Of a stretch of 64,000 bases of DNA, positions 56,301-64,000 are shown piece after piece. Each line of letters begins with the position of its first letter. Within the stretch, counting starts at the first letter, position 1. This DNA is from JANYJZ01 sp964523395. Its GTDB lineage: Bacteria > Bacteroidota > Ignavibacteria > UBA10030 > SZUA-254. The DNA is taken from positions 62,001 through 126,000 of the forward strand of contig CAZFXS010000005.1 of NCBI GenBank assembly GCA_964523395.1, in the 5' to 3' direction. The position numbers and the translations under genes were made by a program. The notes below the pieces were generated by a model. The model ran no database searches and had not been told where the DNA came from. It saw only the letters and a program-made list of their open reading frames with translations.

Positions 56301-56906
56301 AACAGTCTTCTGAACTTCCTTCACAATATCATTCACTCTTGAAAGATCCTGCTGAACGCTTTCCAATTTCCGCATTGCCGCCTTCCGGCGGTGTTTGTAT
56401 TTCGTAACGCCGGCGGCTTCTTCAAACAATTTTCTCCGCTCATCGGTTTTATCGCTCAGAATCGTTTCGACCATCTTCAACTCAATCACCGAGTAAGCAT
56501 CGCTTCCCATTCCCGTATCCATGAAAAGATCGAGGATGTCTTTGAGCCGGCACGGGACTTTGTTCAGCAGATACTCACTCTCACCGGAACGGAATACGCG
56601 GCGCGTTATTGTTACTTCAGAATATTCTGTCGGCAGTATTCCTTTGGTATTCTCGATGGACAATGAGACTTCGGCAAGGCCAAGCGCTTTACGGTTTTTG
56701 GTGCCGTTGAAAATGACATCTTCCATTTTATCACTGCGGAGCGTGCTGTAACGCTGTTCACCCAGCGCCCAGCGGATAGCATCGACAATGTTTGTTTTGC
56801 CGCAGCCATTCGGGCCGACAATCGCTGTCACACCGGTATCAAAATTCACATTGATACGCTGTGCGAACGACTTGAACCCTATGATTTCAATCTTCGATAG
56901 ATACAT
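53343..56906 (-). CDS. smc: Chromosome partition protein SMC
   Basis: The 1187-residue protein has the N-terminal ATPase half with [22 protein letters not shown], long coiled coils and a hinge around 510-690. The C-terminal half carries signature [14 protein letters not shown] and Walker [13 protein letters not shown]. It organises and segregates the chromosome. Its ATG is 2 bp after the stop of the GH2-like gene, so its translation is probably coupled to that gene. Confidence 0.97.
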   Translation of the reverse strand: MYLSKIEIIGFKSFAQRINVNFDTGVTAIVGPNGCGKTNIVDAIRWALGEQRYSTLRSDKMEDVIFNGTKNRKALGLAEVSLSIENTKGILPTEYSEVTITRRVFRSGESEYLLNKVPCRLKDILDLFMDTGMGSDAYSVIELKMVETILSDKTDERRKLFEEAAGVTKYKHRRKAAMRKLESVQQDLSRVNDIVKEVQKTVGSLERQAKKAEQYNEVSGRLKALEIDLQEREYAYLHSKLKPLEEKFTLAQTDKSTIDTALRAQEDQIDLLRDGLQTIETELRTAQQSVAEEMAKIHRVEEKVLIATERLSALASNIARFEQEKSDLAAQQETINAEIVTLGARNEQLQQEYNISEHTFGLMKEEYQALGKSLEAKKAEVQSLKDNILSLAHELIQKRGEQERLKARVDNLTGRIDRSQEDTNLYVGDIKSNDLLVTELTAQDKELRRQFAEAEIQLYDKEKSKKELNTEIDRLQKQSHDIKNNIERKQSRIDFIRKMMETNEEYSDGARHLLGHEKWKQKKIATIADSLHAQEKYRVAIEAALGEAAQYLVVDKVEDGYAAFDELKKEDKGKASIVCLQWIPKIKRRGKKISNVPYVRASDVIQCEDRVRPLMNFLLDDVIIVDTIGIANDVFSKMTGVRCITLDGHIVGSTGLFRGGSSRLNEGGSIGKATMITELEADIKKLQQELSIVDDEILAKAKQYDQMELKPFVNRVKTIEKEMTAIEMRIAQLEFEKKRANDAIDRNSGEVQTLRLEIEELQKQHEAMSVDLSRLEEQKSSKEILSGTALKEFETLELQWNEKTKTVNEFEIKVVTLQSDIRNVDRDIERANGRIEDIRVTLERRDTEISRAQEETKLLTTTVETHNNELVALRSNLGFMETNKQEVEGNYSAKRNELHRLELKIKDERRLHDDSVKSSHELEMKISELRSNIDHLKLRAKEEFELDLQLKTYPDDEWVDFAQLREEVKNLKDRIRILGAINFAAFDEFTTESERLNFLTQQRDDLLEAEKTLLNTIEEINTTAQRIFSETFAKIRDNFIAIFKELFMEGDECDLKIEEGVDPLEAKIEIIAKPRGKRPTSIDLLSGGEKTLTAIALLFAIYLVKPSPFCILDEVDAPLDDSNIDRYTRILKKFSTNTQFIVVTHNKRTMEAASALYGITMEEEGISKVVTVRFNEEARLRSATVTN

Positions 56907-56908
56907 GG

Positions 56909-59512
56909 TTATGCAGGGTTTTTTATTGTATGCATCATATATTTCAAATACACCGAAGTAGAATGCGTATAGTCAAGATAACCATATAACGCTGCAGAAG
57001 TTACAAGAATAATCAACAACCCGACAACGTACACTTTAAACTGAAACACATCGTAAATAATCGAAACCCCTTTGAACAACCGGATCAGAACCCAGACGGT
57101 AATGATGCCGAGAAGAATAAATGTCGGAATCGTATAGACCTCCGATTCCATCAACCGGTAGAGTATCATCGCGATGGGGATAAAAATAATATACGGAAGC
57201 ATCGACCACATTGTCACTGAAAATGCGTGATAGAAATAGACTCTGGTTCTCACAAGCATTGAGAAGACGCGGACAAGAATACTGATCAGCACAAGTTTGA
57301 GAAAAATAATACCTGAAACCACCAGGATGAATTTTAAAGGATTCCATACAAGATAAATAAAATCCTCTTTCACGCTGTCCGAGAAAATGTGACTGAGAAT
57401 ATTGTCAAGCAGCAGGCTATCACGATAATGAGAAAAAATACTTGAAAGCAATGTTCCCCACGTTACGGAAATAATCATTGCGAGAAATATCGAATGCCAG
57501 TACGTCAGAATCCGCTGATCACGGACATCAGCGAAGAAATTATATGTGCGGATAAGCGACCGGTTTACGCAATCCCTGAAACGCCTGTTGCCGTTATAGA
57601 AAAAGGCGAACGAGATAAGAACCGTCAATCCCGCTACGACATAAATAACAGGTGTACTCGAGGAATAATTTCCCACCGGAAGCGCCTGAACTTTTTCGCC
57701 GTTAAACATTGCTCTCGCGACATCAAATGCGGTGCGTTTTTCGCGGTCCTGGCTCACGATGCCCATCGCCTGAAGATAGGGATCGTTAGAATGCGAGGTC
57801 AATGCAGGACGATCTGTTCTCCAATCATTGAATGCCCACACAACACTCCCGCCGATTTTCGCTTCCTTGACCGCATCGAACATCTGCATCATATACCGCG
57901 CCTGTGCTTCAAGCGAGAGCGGATCGCTGTAGCCGTTTTTGTTTCCCGGTTCCACTTCAATGCCGTACCGTGAAAGAATTACCGGTTTGCCCGCGGCAGT
58001 GGTTTTCCATTCTTTCATCTCTTCACGGAATGCTTTGACATCCCGGTCATACGCATTTACCGAGATAAGATCGACAAACTCAAAACAGGGATCATCAACA
58101 TGACGGGAAGAATAATACACGGGACGCTGGTCCAGCGAGTGAACAATATTCCGCAGCCCGTTGACAAATTCACAAATGGCCGATGACGATGTTTCAAATT
58201 CATTCCCCAATCCCCACGCCAGGACGGAGATATGCTGCCGGTCGCGGTCGACCATTTCTTTTACATATGATGTTGCCAGATCCTGATAATAATCTTCCGT
58301 AAGAATAACCGCAGGAACTTCCTGCAACGGGATTTCTTCCATCACGAATATTCCGTACCGATCGCAGAGGTTCAGCATATACGGATGCGGCGGATAGATG
58401 AAACGGATAAGATTGGCGCCGAGTGTTTTAATCGAAGCAACATCCTTCTCCAGCGTTTCATACGTCAGCGCCGAGCCGTAGCTCGCGTGATCTTCCTGCC
58501 AGAGGATTCCCTTCAGCTGAGTTACTGTTCCATTCACGGACAGCTTTCCATCTTTCCACTGCACATCGCGGAAGCCGTAATCAAAACTGTATTCATCCAG
58601 AACGGCAATTTCTTTGTTGGCTAAACGGACGACCTGGCATTTTACGATATACAGATCAGGGACATCCGGTGACCAGAGCTTGATGCCGGGGACGGTTACT
58701 TCAGCACGAACGGAAACCGATTTATTCGGTTGAGGAACAACGGGAGAAATTCCGCTCCTGCCAACAATCTCGCCGGAGAGTTTATCATACACTTCCGTTT
58801 GAAATCCGAGAAGCGAACCTGGTTCTACAACAATGCCTGAGTTTTGGTCAAACAGATCTGCACGCACCTGGATTTTTCCCGTTCGGACACCCGAGCGGTT
58901 GTCTGTAGTGTACGATGTCGTAACTTCGGCATCATCCACAAATAATTTCGGTGTCGCGAGGAGATAGATATCGCGGAAAATTCCGCCATATGTCCGCCAT
59001 CCGCCCACCTGTTGACGAAGTGGTAGCGTTGTCTTCGGTGTCAGTTCATTGTCGACAGAAACTTTGATGGCATTCTCTGTTCCAACCTGCAAGGTGTTTG
59101 GCGGAATCGGAACGACAAACGATGAATAGCCGCCGGAGTGCCTTCCCACAAAATTTCCATTCATCGTGATTTCGCTTTGATAATTTATGCCATACACCAC
59201 AAGCGAGAAGGTGTACTTATCAAGCATGTCGGATGTAATCGCAAACGTCCGCTGGAAGGTTACCTTCCCGATAAAATCGTACGCACTTGGAACGGCAACA
59301 TTATCCCATTCTTTTCCATTGACAGAATATCTCCACGGACCGGCGAGATCAACTTTCATTCGTGACGGAGAATTGGGAAACATACCGACGTCCGCGCCGA
59401 GGCGTGTGGGCTGGCCGGTTCCTAAAAATAAGGGACGAGTAGAGGTAGATTGGGGATGGCTTGTCGCAAAAAGGACAATAGTGAGTACCGCGTTTACCAA
59501 AAACCGCGTCAA
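56909..59512 (-). CDS. GH2-fold protein fused to six membrane segments, nucleophile missing
   Basis: A TTG start at 59512 gives 867 residues with a good signal peptide ([17 protein letters not shown]) and lies downstream of a promoter; the frame is open to a GTG at 59725. The body has the GH2 sugar-binding domain, Ig-like domain and barrel ([24 protein letters not shown]). The acid/base Glu is in WGLGNEFE (E438). The strand that carries the nucleophile reads VILSRYGIE, where beta-glucuronidases have TEYG, so Glu is Arg (R515, codon 57968-57970). The C-terminal ~230 residues contain six hydrophobic segments. It may sense or bind glycans instead of cleaving them. Confidence 0.75.
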   Translation of the reverse strand: MTRFLVNAVLTIVLFATSHPQSTSTRPLFLGTGQPTRLGADVGMFPNSPSRMKVDLAGPWRYSVNGKEWDNVAVPSAYDFIGKVTFQRTFAITSDMLDKYTFSLVVYGINYQSEITMNGNFVGRHSGGYSSFVVPIPPNTLQVGTENAIKVSVDNELTPKTTLPLRQQVGGWRTYGGIFRDIYLLATPKLFVDDAEVTTSYTTDNRSGVRTGKIQVRADLFDQNSGIVVEPGSLLGFQTEVYDKLSGEIVGRSGISPVVPQPNKSVSVRAEVTVPGIKLWSPDVPDLYIVKCQVVRLANKEIAVLDEYSFDYGFRDVQWKDGKLSVNGTVTQLKGILWQEDHASYGSALTYETLEKDVASIKTLGANLIRFIYPPHPYMLNLCDRYGIFVMEEIPLQEVPAVILTEDYYQDLATSYVKEMVDRDRQHISVLAWGLGNEFETSSSAICEFVNGLRNIVHSLDQRPVYYSSRHVDDPCFEFVDLISVNAYDRDVKAFREEMKEWKTTAAGKPVILSRYGIEVEPGNKNGYSDPLSLEAQARYMMQMFDAVKEAKIGGSVVWAFNDWRTDRPALTSHSNDPYLQAMGIVSQDREKRTAFDVARAMFNGEKVQALPVGNYSSSTPVIYVVAGLTVLISFAFFYNGNRRFRDCVNRSLIRTYNFFADVRDQRILTYWHSIFLAMIISVTWGTLLSSIFSHYRDSLLLDNILSHIFSDSVKEDFIYLVWNPLKFILVVSGIIFLKLVLISILVRVFSMLVRTRVYFYHAFSVTMWSMLPYIIFIPIAMILYRLMESEVYTIPTFILLGIITVWVLIRLFKGVSIIYDVFQFKVYVVGLLIILVTSAALYGYLDYTHSTSVYLKYMMHTIKNPA

Positions 59513-59625
59513 AAGGTTGTAGCTTGTAGTCTTGATATCTATCGGTTTATCGAAAATGGTTGACTCAACTACCCAAAGAACAGTTAAAACGCCTAAAATT
59601 CTAAGAAATGTGGGAAAACAGTCTA

Positions 59626-59654
59626 AATATAATAAATAAAGGAGGGGAAAGCAA
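59626..59654 (-). promoter_or_regulatory. Promoter candidate for the GH2-like and smc genes
   Basis: On the minus strand TTGCTT (59649-59654) and TATATT (59626-59631) are 17 bp apart. The predicted transcript begins near 59618, upstream of the TTG start at 59512 and downstream of the alternative GTG start, which argues against the longer reading frame. Confidence 0.4.
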
Positions 59655-59759
59655 TGAAAATATTGGGATTTGGAGGATTTTTTGAGAAAAGGGTTGACAT
59701 CCTCGACTGAAGTAGTTGGGCGCACAATAAGCGCGGCACTCTACCCGTACACAAGATGG

Positions 59760-60527
59760 CTATTTGGCCTCCACACCCGCCTGAACAATCGTCATAAACG
59801 CATCCGACTTCAGGCTGGCGCCGCCGATGAGTCCGCCGTCGATATCGGATTGCGAAAGCAACGATGCGGCATTCTGCGCGTTCATGCTTCCGCCATACTG
59901 GATGATGAGCTTCTCGGCAATCGTCCATGAATAAAGTTGGCTCACTAATTTGCGGATAAGCTTGTGCACATCGTTTGCCTGCTCCGGTGTCGCGTTCTTG
60001 CCGGTGCCGATTGCCCAGACCGGCTCGTACGCAATGACAACCTTTTGTACTTCCTCGGTTGAAAGCTCATGCAAAACTCCCTTGACCTGCGTGCTGATGA
60101 TTTTGTCGGTCACTCCAGATTCGCGTTCTTCAAGCGTTTCGCCGACGCAGATAATCGGCGTGAGTCCGGCTTTGAGCGCTTTCTTTACTTTGGCATTCAC
60201 CATCTCATCCGATTCTTTGAAATACTGCCGCCGCTCAGAATGCCCGAGAATGACATACTCGCATCCGATTGCGGTCAGCATCTTCGCGGAAACCTCACCG
60301 GTGTACGCGCCGTCATCGTGCTGTGACATATTCTGCGCACCAAGTTTAATGGGAGAATCCTTGACAAGCGTTTTAGCAACAACAAGAGACGTAAATGGCG
60401 GGCAAATCAGTACATCGACTTCTTTTTTGAAATCCTTCATCCGTTCTTTCAGTTCGGCGATGAGCGTTGCGGTTTCATGTATGTCTTTGTTCATTTTCCA
60501 GTTGCCGGCGATAAGTTTGGTGCGCAT
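59760..60527 (-). CDS. tpiA: Triosephosphate isomerase
   Basis: The 255-residue protein has AGNWKMN, the catalytic His in ILGHSERRQYF and the catalytic Glu in AYEPVWAIGTGK, then QYGGSMNAQNA. It interconverts dihydroxyacetone phosphate and glyceraldehyde 3-phosphate. A heptamer repeat tract begins 13 bp upstream of its start codon. Confidence 0.97.
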   Translation of the reverse strand: MRTKLIAGNWKMNKDIHETATLIAELKERMKDFKKEVDVLICPPFTSLVVAKTLVKDSPIKLGAQNMSQHDDGAYTGEVSAKMLTAIGCEYVILGHSERRQYFKESDEMVNAKVKKALKAGLTPIICVGETLEERESGVTDKIISTQVKGVLHELSTEEVQKVVIAYEPVWAIGTGKNATPEQANDVHKLIRKLVSQLYSWTIAEKLIIQYGGSMNAQNAASLLSQSDIDGGLIGGASLKSDAFMTIVQAGVEAK

Positions 60528-60540
60528 AGAGTGCTTTCAG

Positions 60541-60603
60541 GTGTTAGGTGGTAGATGTTTGGTGATAGGAATCAGATATTGGATGTCCGATATTCGACGT
60601 TCG
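60541..60603. repeat. Degenerate heptanucleotide tandem repeat upstream of tpiA
   Basis: Nine consecutive 7-base units each end in G (for example GTGTTAG, GTGGTAG and GTGATAG in the first half; ATATTCG near the end). The tract runs from 13 bp upstream of the tpiA start directly into the CACTAAGACAC element. Confidence 0.6.
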
Positions 60604-60643
60604 TAAAAACTTCGTGTAACTTTGTGCCTTAGTGTCTTAGTGG
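60604..60643. repeat. Dispersed CACTAAGACAC element, copy 2 (inverted)
   Basis: Read on the minus strand it gives CCACTAAGACACTAAGG, CACAAAG and then ACACGAAG. It matches 30691-30731 apart from a ~9-base insertion there. It separates tpiA from gatB. Confidence 0.5.
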
Positions 60644-60658
60644 TAAATAATCCCGAAT

Positions 60659-62113
60659 TTATAATAACTTTTTCTTAAGCAATGAGTTCACGATCCCAGG
60701 ATTTGCTTTGCCTTTGGTTGCTTTCATCACCTCGCCGACAAAGAATCCGAATACTTTCTCGTTGCCTGCTTTGTATTTTTCAACCTGTGCAGGATTGTTG
60801 GAAATTACTTCATCAATAATTTTGCCGATGGTATTTTCATCTGAGAGCTGAACAAGCCCCTTCTTTTCCACAATTGCTTTCGGGTCTTCATCCGACTTGA
60901 GCATTTCGGCAAATACTTCTTTGGCAATTTTACTGCTGATGGTGCCGTCGTCGATCAGTCCAATCATTTTACCGAGATTGGATGGTGAAACAGGAAATCC
61001 CTTGATATCAATTTTATTTTCGCTGACAACCCGCAGCACTTCTGTCATCACCCAGTTACTTACCGATTTTACATTATCATTACCGGATGTATTGAGTGTT
61101 TTCACCGATGCTTCAAAGTAATCGGCGTAACCGCGTTCCGATGTCAGGACATCGGCATCGTATTTTGGAAGTCCATACTGAGACACGTACCTGTCCCTGC
61201 GGGCTGTCGGGTGTTCAGGAAGAGAAAACTGCACAGCATTCTTCCATTTATCATCAACCAGAACGGGAACAAGATCAGGGTCCGGGAAATACCGGTAATC
61301 ATGGGCTTCTTCTTTGCTCCGCATGGGATATGCGATATTCTGGTTCGCGTCCCAGAGCAATGTTTCCTGTACAACCTTCCCACCCTCTTCCAGAGTCCGG
61401 ATCTGGCGATTGATTTCAAATTCGATAGCCCGTTCGACGTTGCGGAAGGAATTCATATTCTTCACTTCTGTCTTTGTTCCGAATGCTTTTTCGTTTTTCT
61501 TCCGCACAGAAACATTCGCGTCACAGCGGAGGCTCCCCTCTTCCATATTACCGTCACAGATTCCAAGGTATGTGACTATCTGCCGGATTTTATGAAGATA
61601 CAGATATGCTTCTTTCGCGGAACGCATATCAGGTTCGCTGACAATTTCAATTAATGGGACACCGCAACGGTTGATATCAACTAATGTATCGTCATCCATA
61701 TCGTGGATAGATTTTCCCGCGTCTTCTTCCATATGGATGCGCGTCAATCCGACTTTTTTTCTTGAACCGTCTTCAAGATCGATTTCCACAAATCCACCGG
61801 TACAGATCGGCTCTTCGTATTGAGAGATCTGGTATCCTTTCGGCAAATCGGGATAGAAATAATTCTTTCTTGCGAAAATTGACTTAGGGGCGATAGAGCA
61901 ATTCGTCGCCAATCCCATACGAATGGCAAACTCTACGACATTTTTGTTCAGGACAGGCAACACACCGGGCATACCGAGACAGATGGGGCAGACATTGGTA
62001 TTCGGTTCATTGCCGAATTTCGTCGTGCATCCGCAGAATGCTTTTGATTCGGTGAGAAGCTGGGCATGGACTTCGAGCCCGATGACCGCTTCGTATGCTT
62101 CGTGTGAGCTCAC
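60659..62113 (-). CDS. gatB: Asp-tRNA(Asn)/Glu-tRNA(Gln) amidotransferase subunit B
   Basis: The 484-residue protein has [48 protein letters not shown] and the [22 protein letters not shown] region, plus the C-terminal GatB/YqeY domain. It amidates misacylated tRNA with GatA and GatC, which are not in the window. Its GTG overlaps the stop of the dinB-family gene upstream by 4 bases. Confidence 0.96.
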   Translation of the reverse strand: MSSHEAYEAVIGLEVHAQLLTESKAFCGCTTKFGNEPNTNVCPICLGMPGVLPVLNKNVVEFAIRMGLATNCSIAPKSIFARKNYFYPDLPKGYQISQYEEPICTGGFVEIDLEDGSRKKVGLTRIHMEEDAGKSIHDMDDDTLVDINRCGVPLIEIVSEPDMRSAKEAYLYLHKIRQIVTYLGICDGNMEEGSLRCDANVSVRKKNEKAFGTKTEVKNMNSFRNVERAIEFEINRQIRTLEEGGKVVQETLLWDANQNIAYPMRSKEEAHDYRYFPDPDLVPVLVDDKWKNAVQFSLPEHPTARRDRYVSQYGLPKYDADVLTSERGYADYFEASVKTLNTSGNDNVKSVSNWVMTEVLRVVSENKIDIKGFPVSPSNLGKMIGLIDDGTISSKIAKEVFAEMLKSDEDPKAIVEKKGLVQLSDENTIGKIIDEVISNNPAQVEKYKAGNEKVFGFFVGEVMKATKGKANPGIVNSLLKKKLL

Positions 62114-62661
62114 TTCTTACTTTTCTTGAGAACGATAGAGCGAAGTGTCGCGATTTGTCTGACGTGATTGATATCGTGTCCGGCAATCATCTGGAGCATA
62201 CGTTCAATTGTTTCCTTGCCCCGTTCCTGATGCATGCCGTAACGCTTCCACTCGTTTTTGCTGAGTTTTTTCAGCATAGCGATATGGTCTTCCCGAAGCG
62301 CGATGAACAGCGCGATTTTATGTTTGGTGTTGGATGTATCGTACTTGAGATTGCGCTCCCATTTTTGTTCATCAAACGCCTGAATCTTTGTCCCTGAATC
62401 CGCGAGCGCCATCCTATAGCGGTAACCGGCAACAAATTCAGCATCTGACATATGATGAACAATTTGTGCAATTGACCATTTACGCTCTTTTGTAGTGACA
62501 TGAAGCTGTGCTTCGGACAATCCCTTCGTCAATCGTTTGATTGTTTTGGGAGTTTGGATATACACTTTGAGGGAATCCTTACCAATCAGATAGGAAAGGA
62601 TTCTTTTGGTGTAAGGGTGTTTAATGCCGGCAACGGTTTTGATCTTGCGCATAAAAATCAT
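62110..62661 (-). CDS. DinB family protein
   Basis: The protein has up to 183 residues and the DinB four-helix pattern: [14 protein letters not shown] with a metal-type His, then [17 protein letters not shown] and the terminal [13 protein letters not shown] holding the other two His. The ATG at 62661 could be replaced by the one at 62649, which has GGATGA 6 bases before. DinB proteins are metal-binding, often thiol-dependent transferases; the substrate is unknown. The gene overlaps gatB by 4 bases. Confidence 0.85.
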   Translation of the reverse strand: MIFMRKIKTVAGIKHPYTKRILSYLIGKDSLKVYIQTPKTIKRLTKGLSEAQLHVTTKERKWSIAQIVHHMSDAEFVAGYRYRMALADSGTKIQAFDEQKWERNLKYDTSNTKHKIALFIALREDHIAMLKKLSKNEWKRYGMHQERGKETIERMLQMIAGHDINHVRQIATLRSIVLKKSKK

Positions 62662-62689
62662 CCAAAAAAATTCTTATAGAACATCTACT

Positions 62690-62777
62690 TTCTCTTTAGA
62701 AGAGTCGCAAAGCGATGCCTTTGGCAAAAGTAACTCCGCCACAAAGACGGCGGATGCGCCTATGGCTCAAAAGAGAA
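62690..62777. repeat. Nested inverted repeats
   Basis: TTCTCTTT (62690-62697) pairs with AAAGAGAA (62770-62777). Inside, TCCGCC (62735-62740) pairs with GGCGGA (62749-62754). The arrangement could fold as one branched structure in RNA. Confidence 0.4.
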
Positions 62778-62827
62778 TCTTTCGCAATCGAAATTATTGG
62801 CAAAGTTTGATCATGCGTGGTTAAAAA

Positions 62828-62886
62828 TGCAATTTCATCACAACCCAAAAAGTAATGTAAGGGAAATCTGTAAAGATGAAATTGCA
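62828..62886. repeat. Perfect 12-bp inverted repeat with 35-base spacer
   Basis: TGCAATTTCATC (62828-62839) and GATGAAATTGCA (62875-62886) are exact reverse complements. They lie after the sucC stop (on the minus strand) and before the dinB-family gene. Confidence 0.55.
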
Positions 62887-62967
62887 AAGCTCAGTTTGAT
62901 TATCCTTATATTACCTATCAAATGGCAGCACAAGGCAATCGATTGCGATCTGATTTGAATATTTAAT

Positions 62968-64000
62968 TTAGCGCCGGATCGCCTGCGTAACCTTTTGAGC
63001 CGCATCTTCAAGGCTTGACGCCACTGCAAAATTTAGCCCGGAGTTGGCAAGGATTTCACGCGCTTCTTTTGCATTGGTACCTTCAAGACGCACCACCACC
63101 GGAACCGTCACATGGACATTCTTCGCCGCCTCGACGACGCCGTTAGCAACACGGTCGCAACGGACGATTCCGCCGAAAATATTAATGAGTACCGCCTTCA
63201 CATTTTTATCGGAAAGGATGATCTTGAATCCGTTTGATACCGTGGTAACATTCGCGCCGCCGCCGACGTCAAGGAAATTCGCCGGCTCGCCGCCGGCAAG
63301 CTTGATGATATCCATCGTGCCCATGGCAAGTCCCGCGCCGTTGACCATACAGCCGACGTTGCCGTCAAGCTTGATGTAATTCAAATTAAACTTGGAAGCT
63401 TCGATTTCAAGAGGTTCTTCTTCATCAAGATCCCGCATCGCAAGAATATCCGCGTGACGGAACAGAGCGTTGTCGTCAAAGTTCATCTTGGCATCAAGAG
63501 CGATCACCTGTCCGTCTGTGGTTATCACGAGCGGATTGATTTCCGCCAATGATGCATCGGTTTCTTCATATGCGCGGTAAAGTGCCATTAAGAATTTCAC
63601 CGCATTCTTAAACGCATCGCCGCTTAACCCGAGTCCGAATGCCAGCTTACGCGCCTGGAAATCTTTGAACCCGATAGTCGGACTGACGGCTTCCTTCAGA
63701 ATTTTTTCGGGGGTTTCTGCCGCCACTTTTTCGATTTCAACGCCGCCTTCTGTCGATGCCATGACGACATTCTGAGAACGCGCGCGGTCAAGCGTGATGC
63801 CGACATATAGTTCTTTCGCAATACTAATTCCCTGTTCAATGAGGAGACGTTTCACAACTCTGCCTTCGGGCCCGGTCTGGTGAGTGACAAGAGTCATTCC
63901 CAGAATCTGGTTAGCATATTGCCTTACTTCCTCCATACTTTTGGCAACCTTCACTCCGCCTCCTTTGCCGCGTCCTCCGGCATGAATCTGGGCTTTCACA
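62968..64000 (-). CDS. sucC: Succinyl-CoA synthetase beta subunit, 5' partial
   Basis: The frame is open to the right edge, so about 40-50 N-terminal residues are missing. The visible part begins in the ATP-grasp region ([16 protein letters not shown]), then shows [62 protein letters not shown] and [15 protein letters not shown]. It forms succinyl-CoA synthetase with SucD in the TCA cycle; sucD is not in the window. Confidence 0.97.
   Translation of the reverse strand, partial: VKAQIHAGGRGKGGGVKVAKSMEEVRQYANQILGMTLVTHQTGPEGRVVKRLLIEQGISIAKELYVGITLDRARSQNVVMASTEGGVEIEKVAAETPEKILKEAVSPTIGFKDFQARKLAFGLGLSGDAFKNAVKFLMALYRAYEETDASLAEINPLVITTDGQVIALDAKMNFDDNALFRHADILAMRDLDEEEPLEIEASKFNLNYIKLDGNVGCMVNGAGLAMGTMDIIKLAGGEPANFLDVGGGANVTTVSNGFKIILSDKNVKAVLINIFGGIVRCDRVANGVVEAAKNVHVTVPVVVRLEGTNAKEAREILANSGLNFAVASSLEDAAQKVTQAIRR

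Larger units (their letters stand above)
62662..62967. other. Intergenic region with nested inverted repeats, no gene seen
   Basis: The 306-bp gap between sucC and the dinB-family gene has no credible coding region. It contains the structured segments at 62690-62777 and 62828-62886. Confidence 0.55.

Noticed and set aside
59654..59710. Eighteen-codon + strand reading frame with a strong GGAGG site before its ATG.
   Set aside because: It lies opposite the leader of the minus-strand GH2-like gene, has no terminator or promoter of its own and is too short to judge.
59513..59725. N-terminal extension of the GH2-like protein to a GTG start.
   Set aside because: It puts about 70 residues before a good signal peptide and lies upstream of the likely promoter. 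No ribosome-binding site supports it.
60541..60643. Possible CRISPR array because of short repeats with regular spacing.
   Set aside because: The units are 7 bases and adjacent without spacers, and no cas genes are nearby.
1..64000. tRNA, rRNA, riboswitch and insertion sequence genes.
   Set aside because: No cloverleaf, rRNA-like segment, known riboswitch core or transposase was recognised by eye. A covariance-model scan could still find small RNAs.

Overview
The window looks like a chromosomal segment of a Gram-negative bacterium of the Bacteroidota/Chlorobi (FCB) side, most plausibly an Ignavibacteria- or Kapabacteria-like lineage. The evidence is two secreted proteins ending in a type IX secretion (T9SS) sorting domain with the NYPNPFNPST motif, a GWxTD-domain protein next to an Omp85 barrel, paired DUF1573 proteins, and lipid A genes (lpxK, lpxB). 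This placement is inferred from gene content only. No rRNA, tRNA, CRISPR array, prophage or insertion sequence was recognised.

Layout. Genes run on the + strand from 1 to 12.1 kb and on the - strand from 12.1 kb to the end, with a single convergent junction at about 12.11 kb. The + block holds a 5'-truncated T9SS cargo protein, a PaaG-like enoyl-CoA hydratase, a 3-hydroxyacyl-CoA dehydrogenase, a secreted M1 peptidase, a decayed dehydrogenase paralogue, two DUF1573 proteins, a PcaF/PaaJ-type thiolase, a small membrane protein and a PLP-dependent decarboxylase. It resembles a lower phenylacetate or beta-oxidation set interrupted by envelope genes.

The - block is mostly housekeeping genes in short operons: cstA; yraN-rnhB-Omp85-GWxTD-rimO-cdsA; CPBP protease, deoxyhypusine-synthase-like protein, DUF3108 protein and GT9 glycosyltransferase; dnaG with an ECF sigma/anti-sigma pair; recG; gpsA-plsY-ispD-queA; ppdK, an amidotransferase, lpxK, lpxB, a methyltransferase and a MtnX-like phosphatase; smc with a glycoside hydrolase family 2-like membrane protein; tpiA; gatB-dinB; and a truncated sucC. 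Accessory material sits at 23-33 kb: sorbosone-dehydrogenase-like lipoprotein, YbjQ, DUF4380-like protein, a second PLP decarboxylase, a cassette of unrecognised small genes, a secreted intradiol-dioxygenase-like protein and YceI.

The best candidates for something undescribed are three. First, a four-gene operon at 34.8-38.7 kb combines two divergent D-Ala-D-Ala-ligase-like ATP-grasp enzymes, a GNAT acetyltransferase and a lysine 2,3-aminomutase with lysine-type residues, behind a good promoter and a palindrome. Second, a GH2-fold protein at 56.9-59.5 kb has lost its nucleophile (Glu to Arg), is fused to six membrane segments and ends 2 bp before smc. Third, an intrinsic terminator at about 8.0 kb has the next gene's start codon inside its stem. 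Intergenic DNA also carries several dispersed elements: palindromes with a TGAA loop, degenerate 7-8-mer tandem repeats upstream of cdsA, dnaG and tpiA, and a repeated CACTAAGACAC element.
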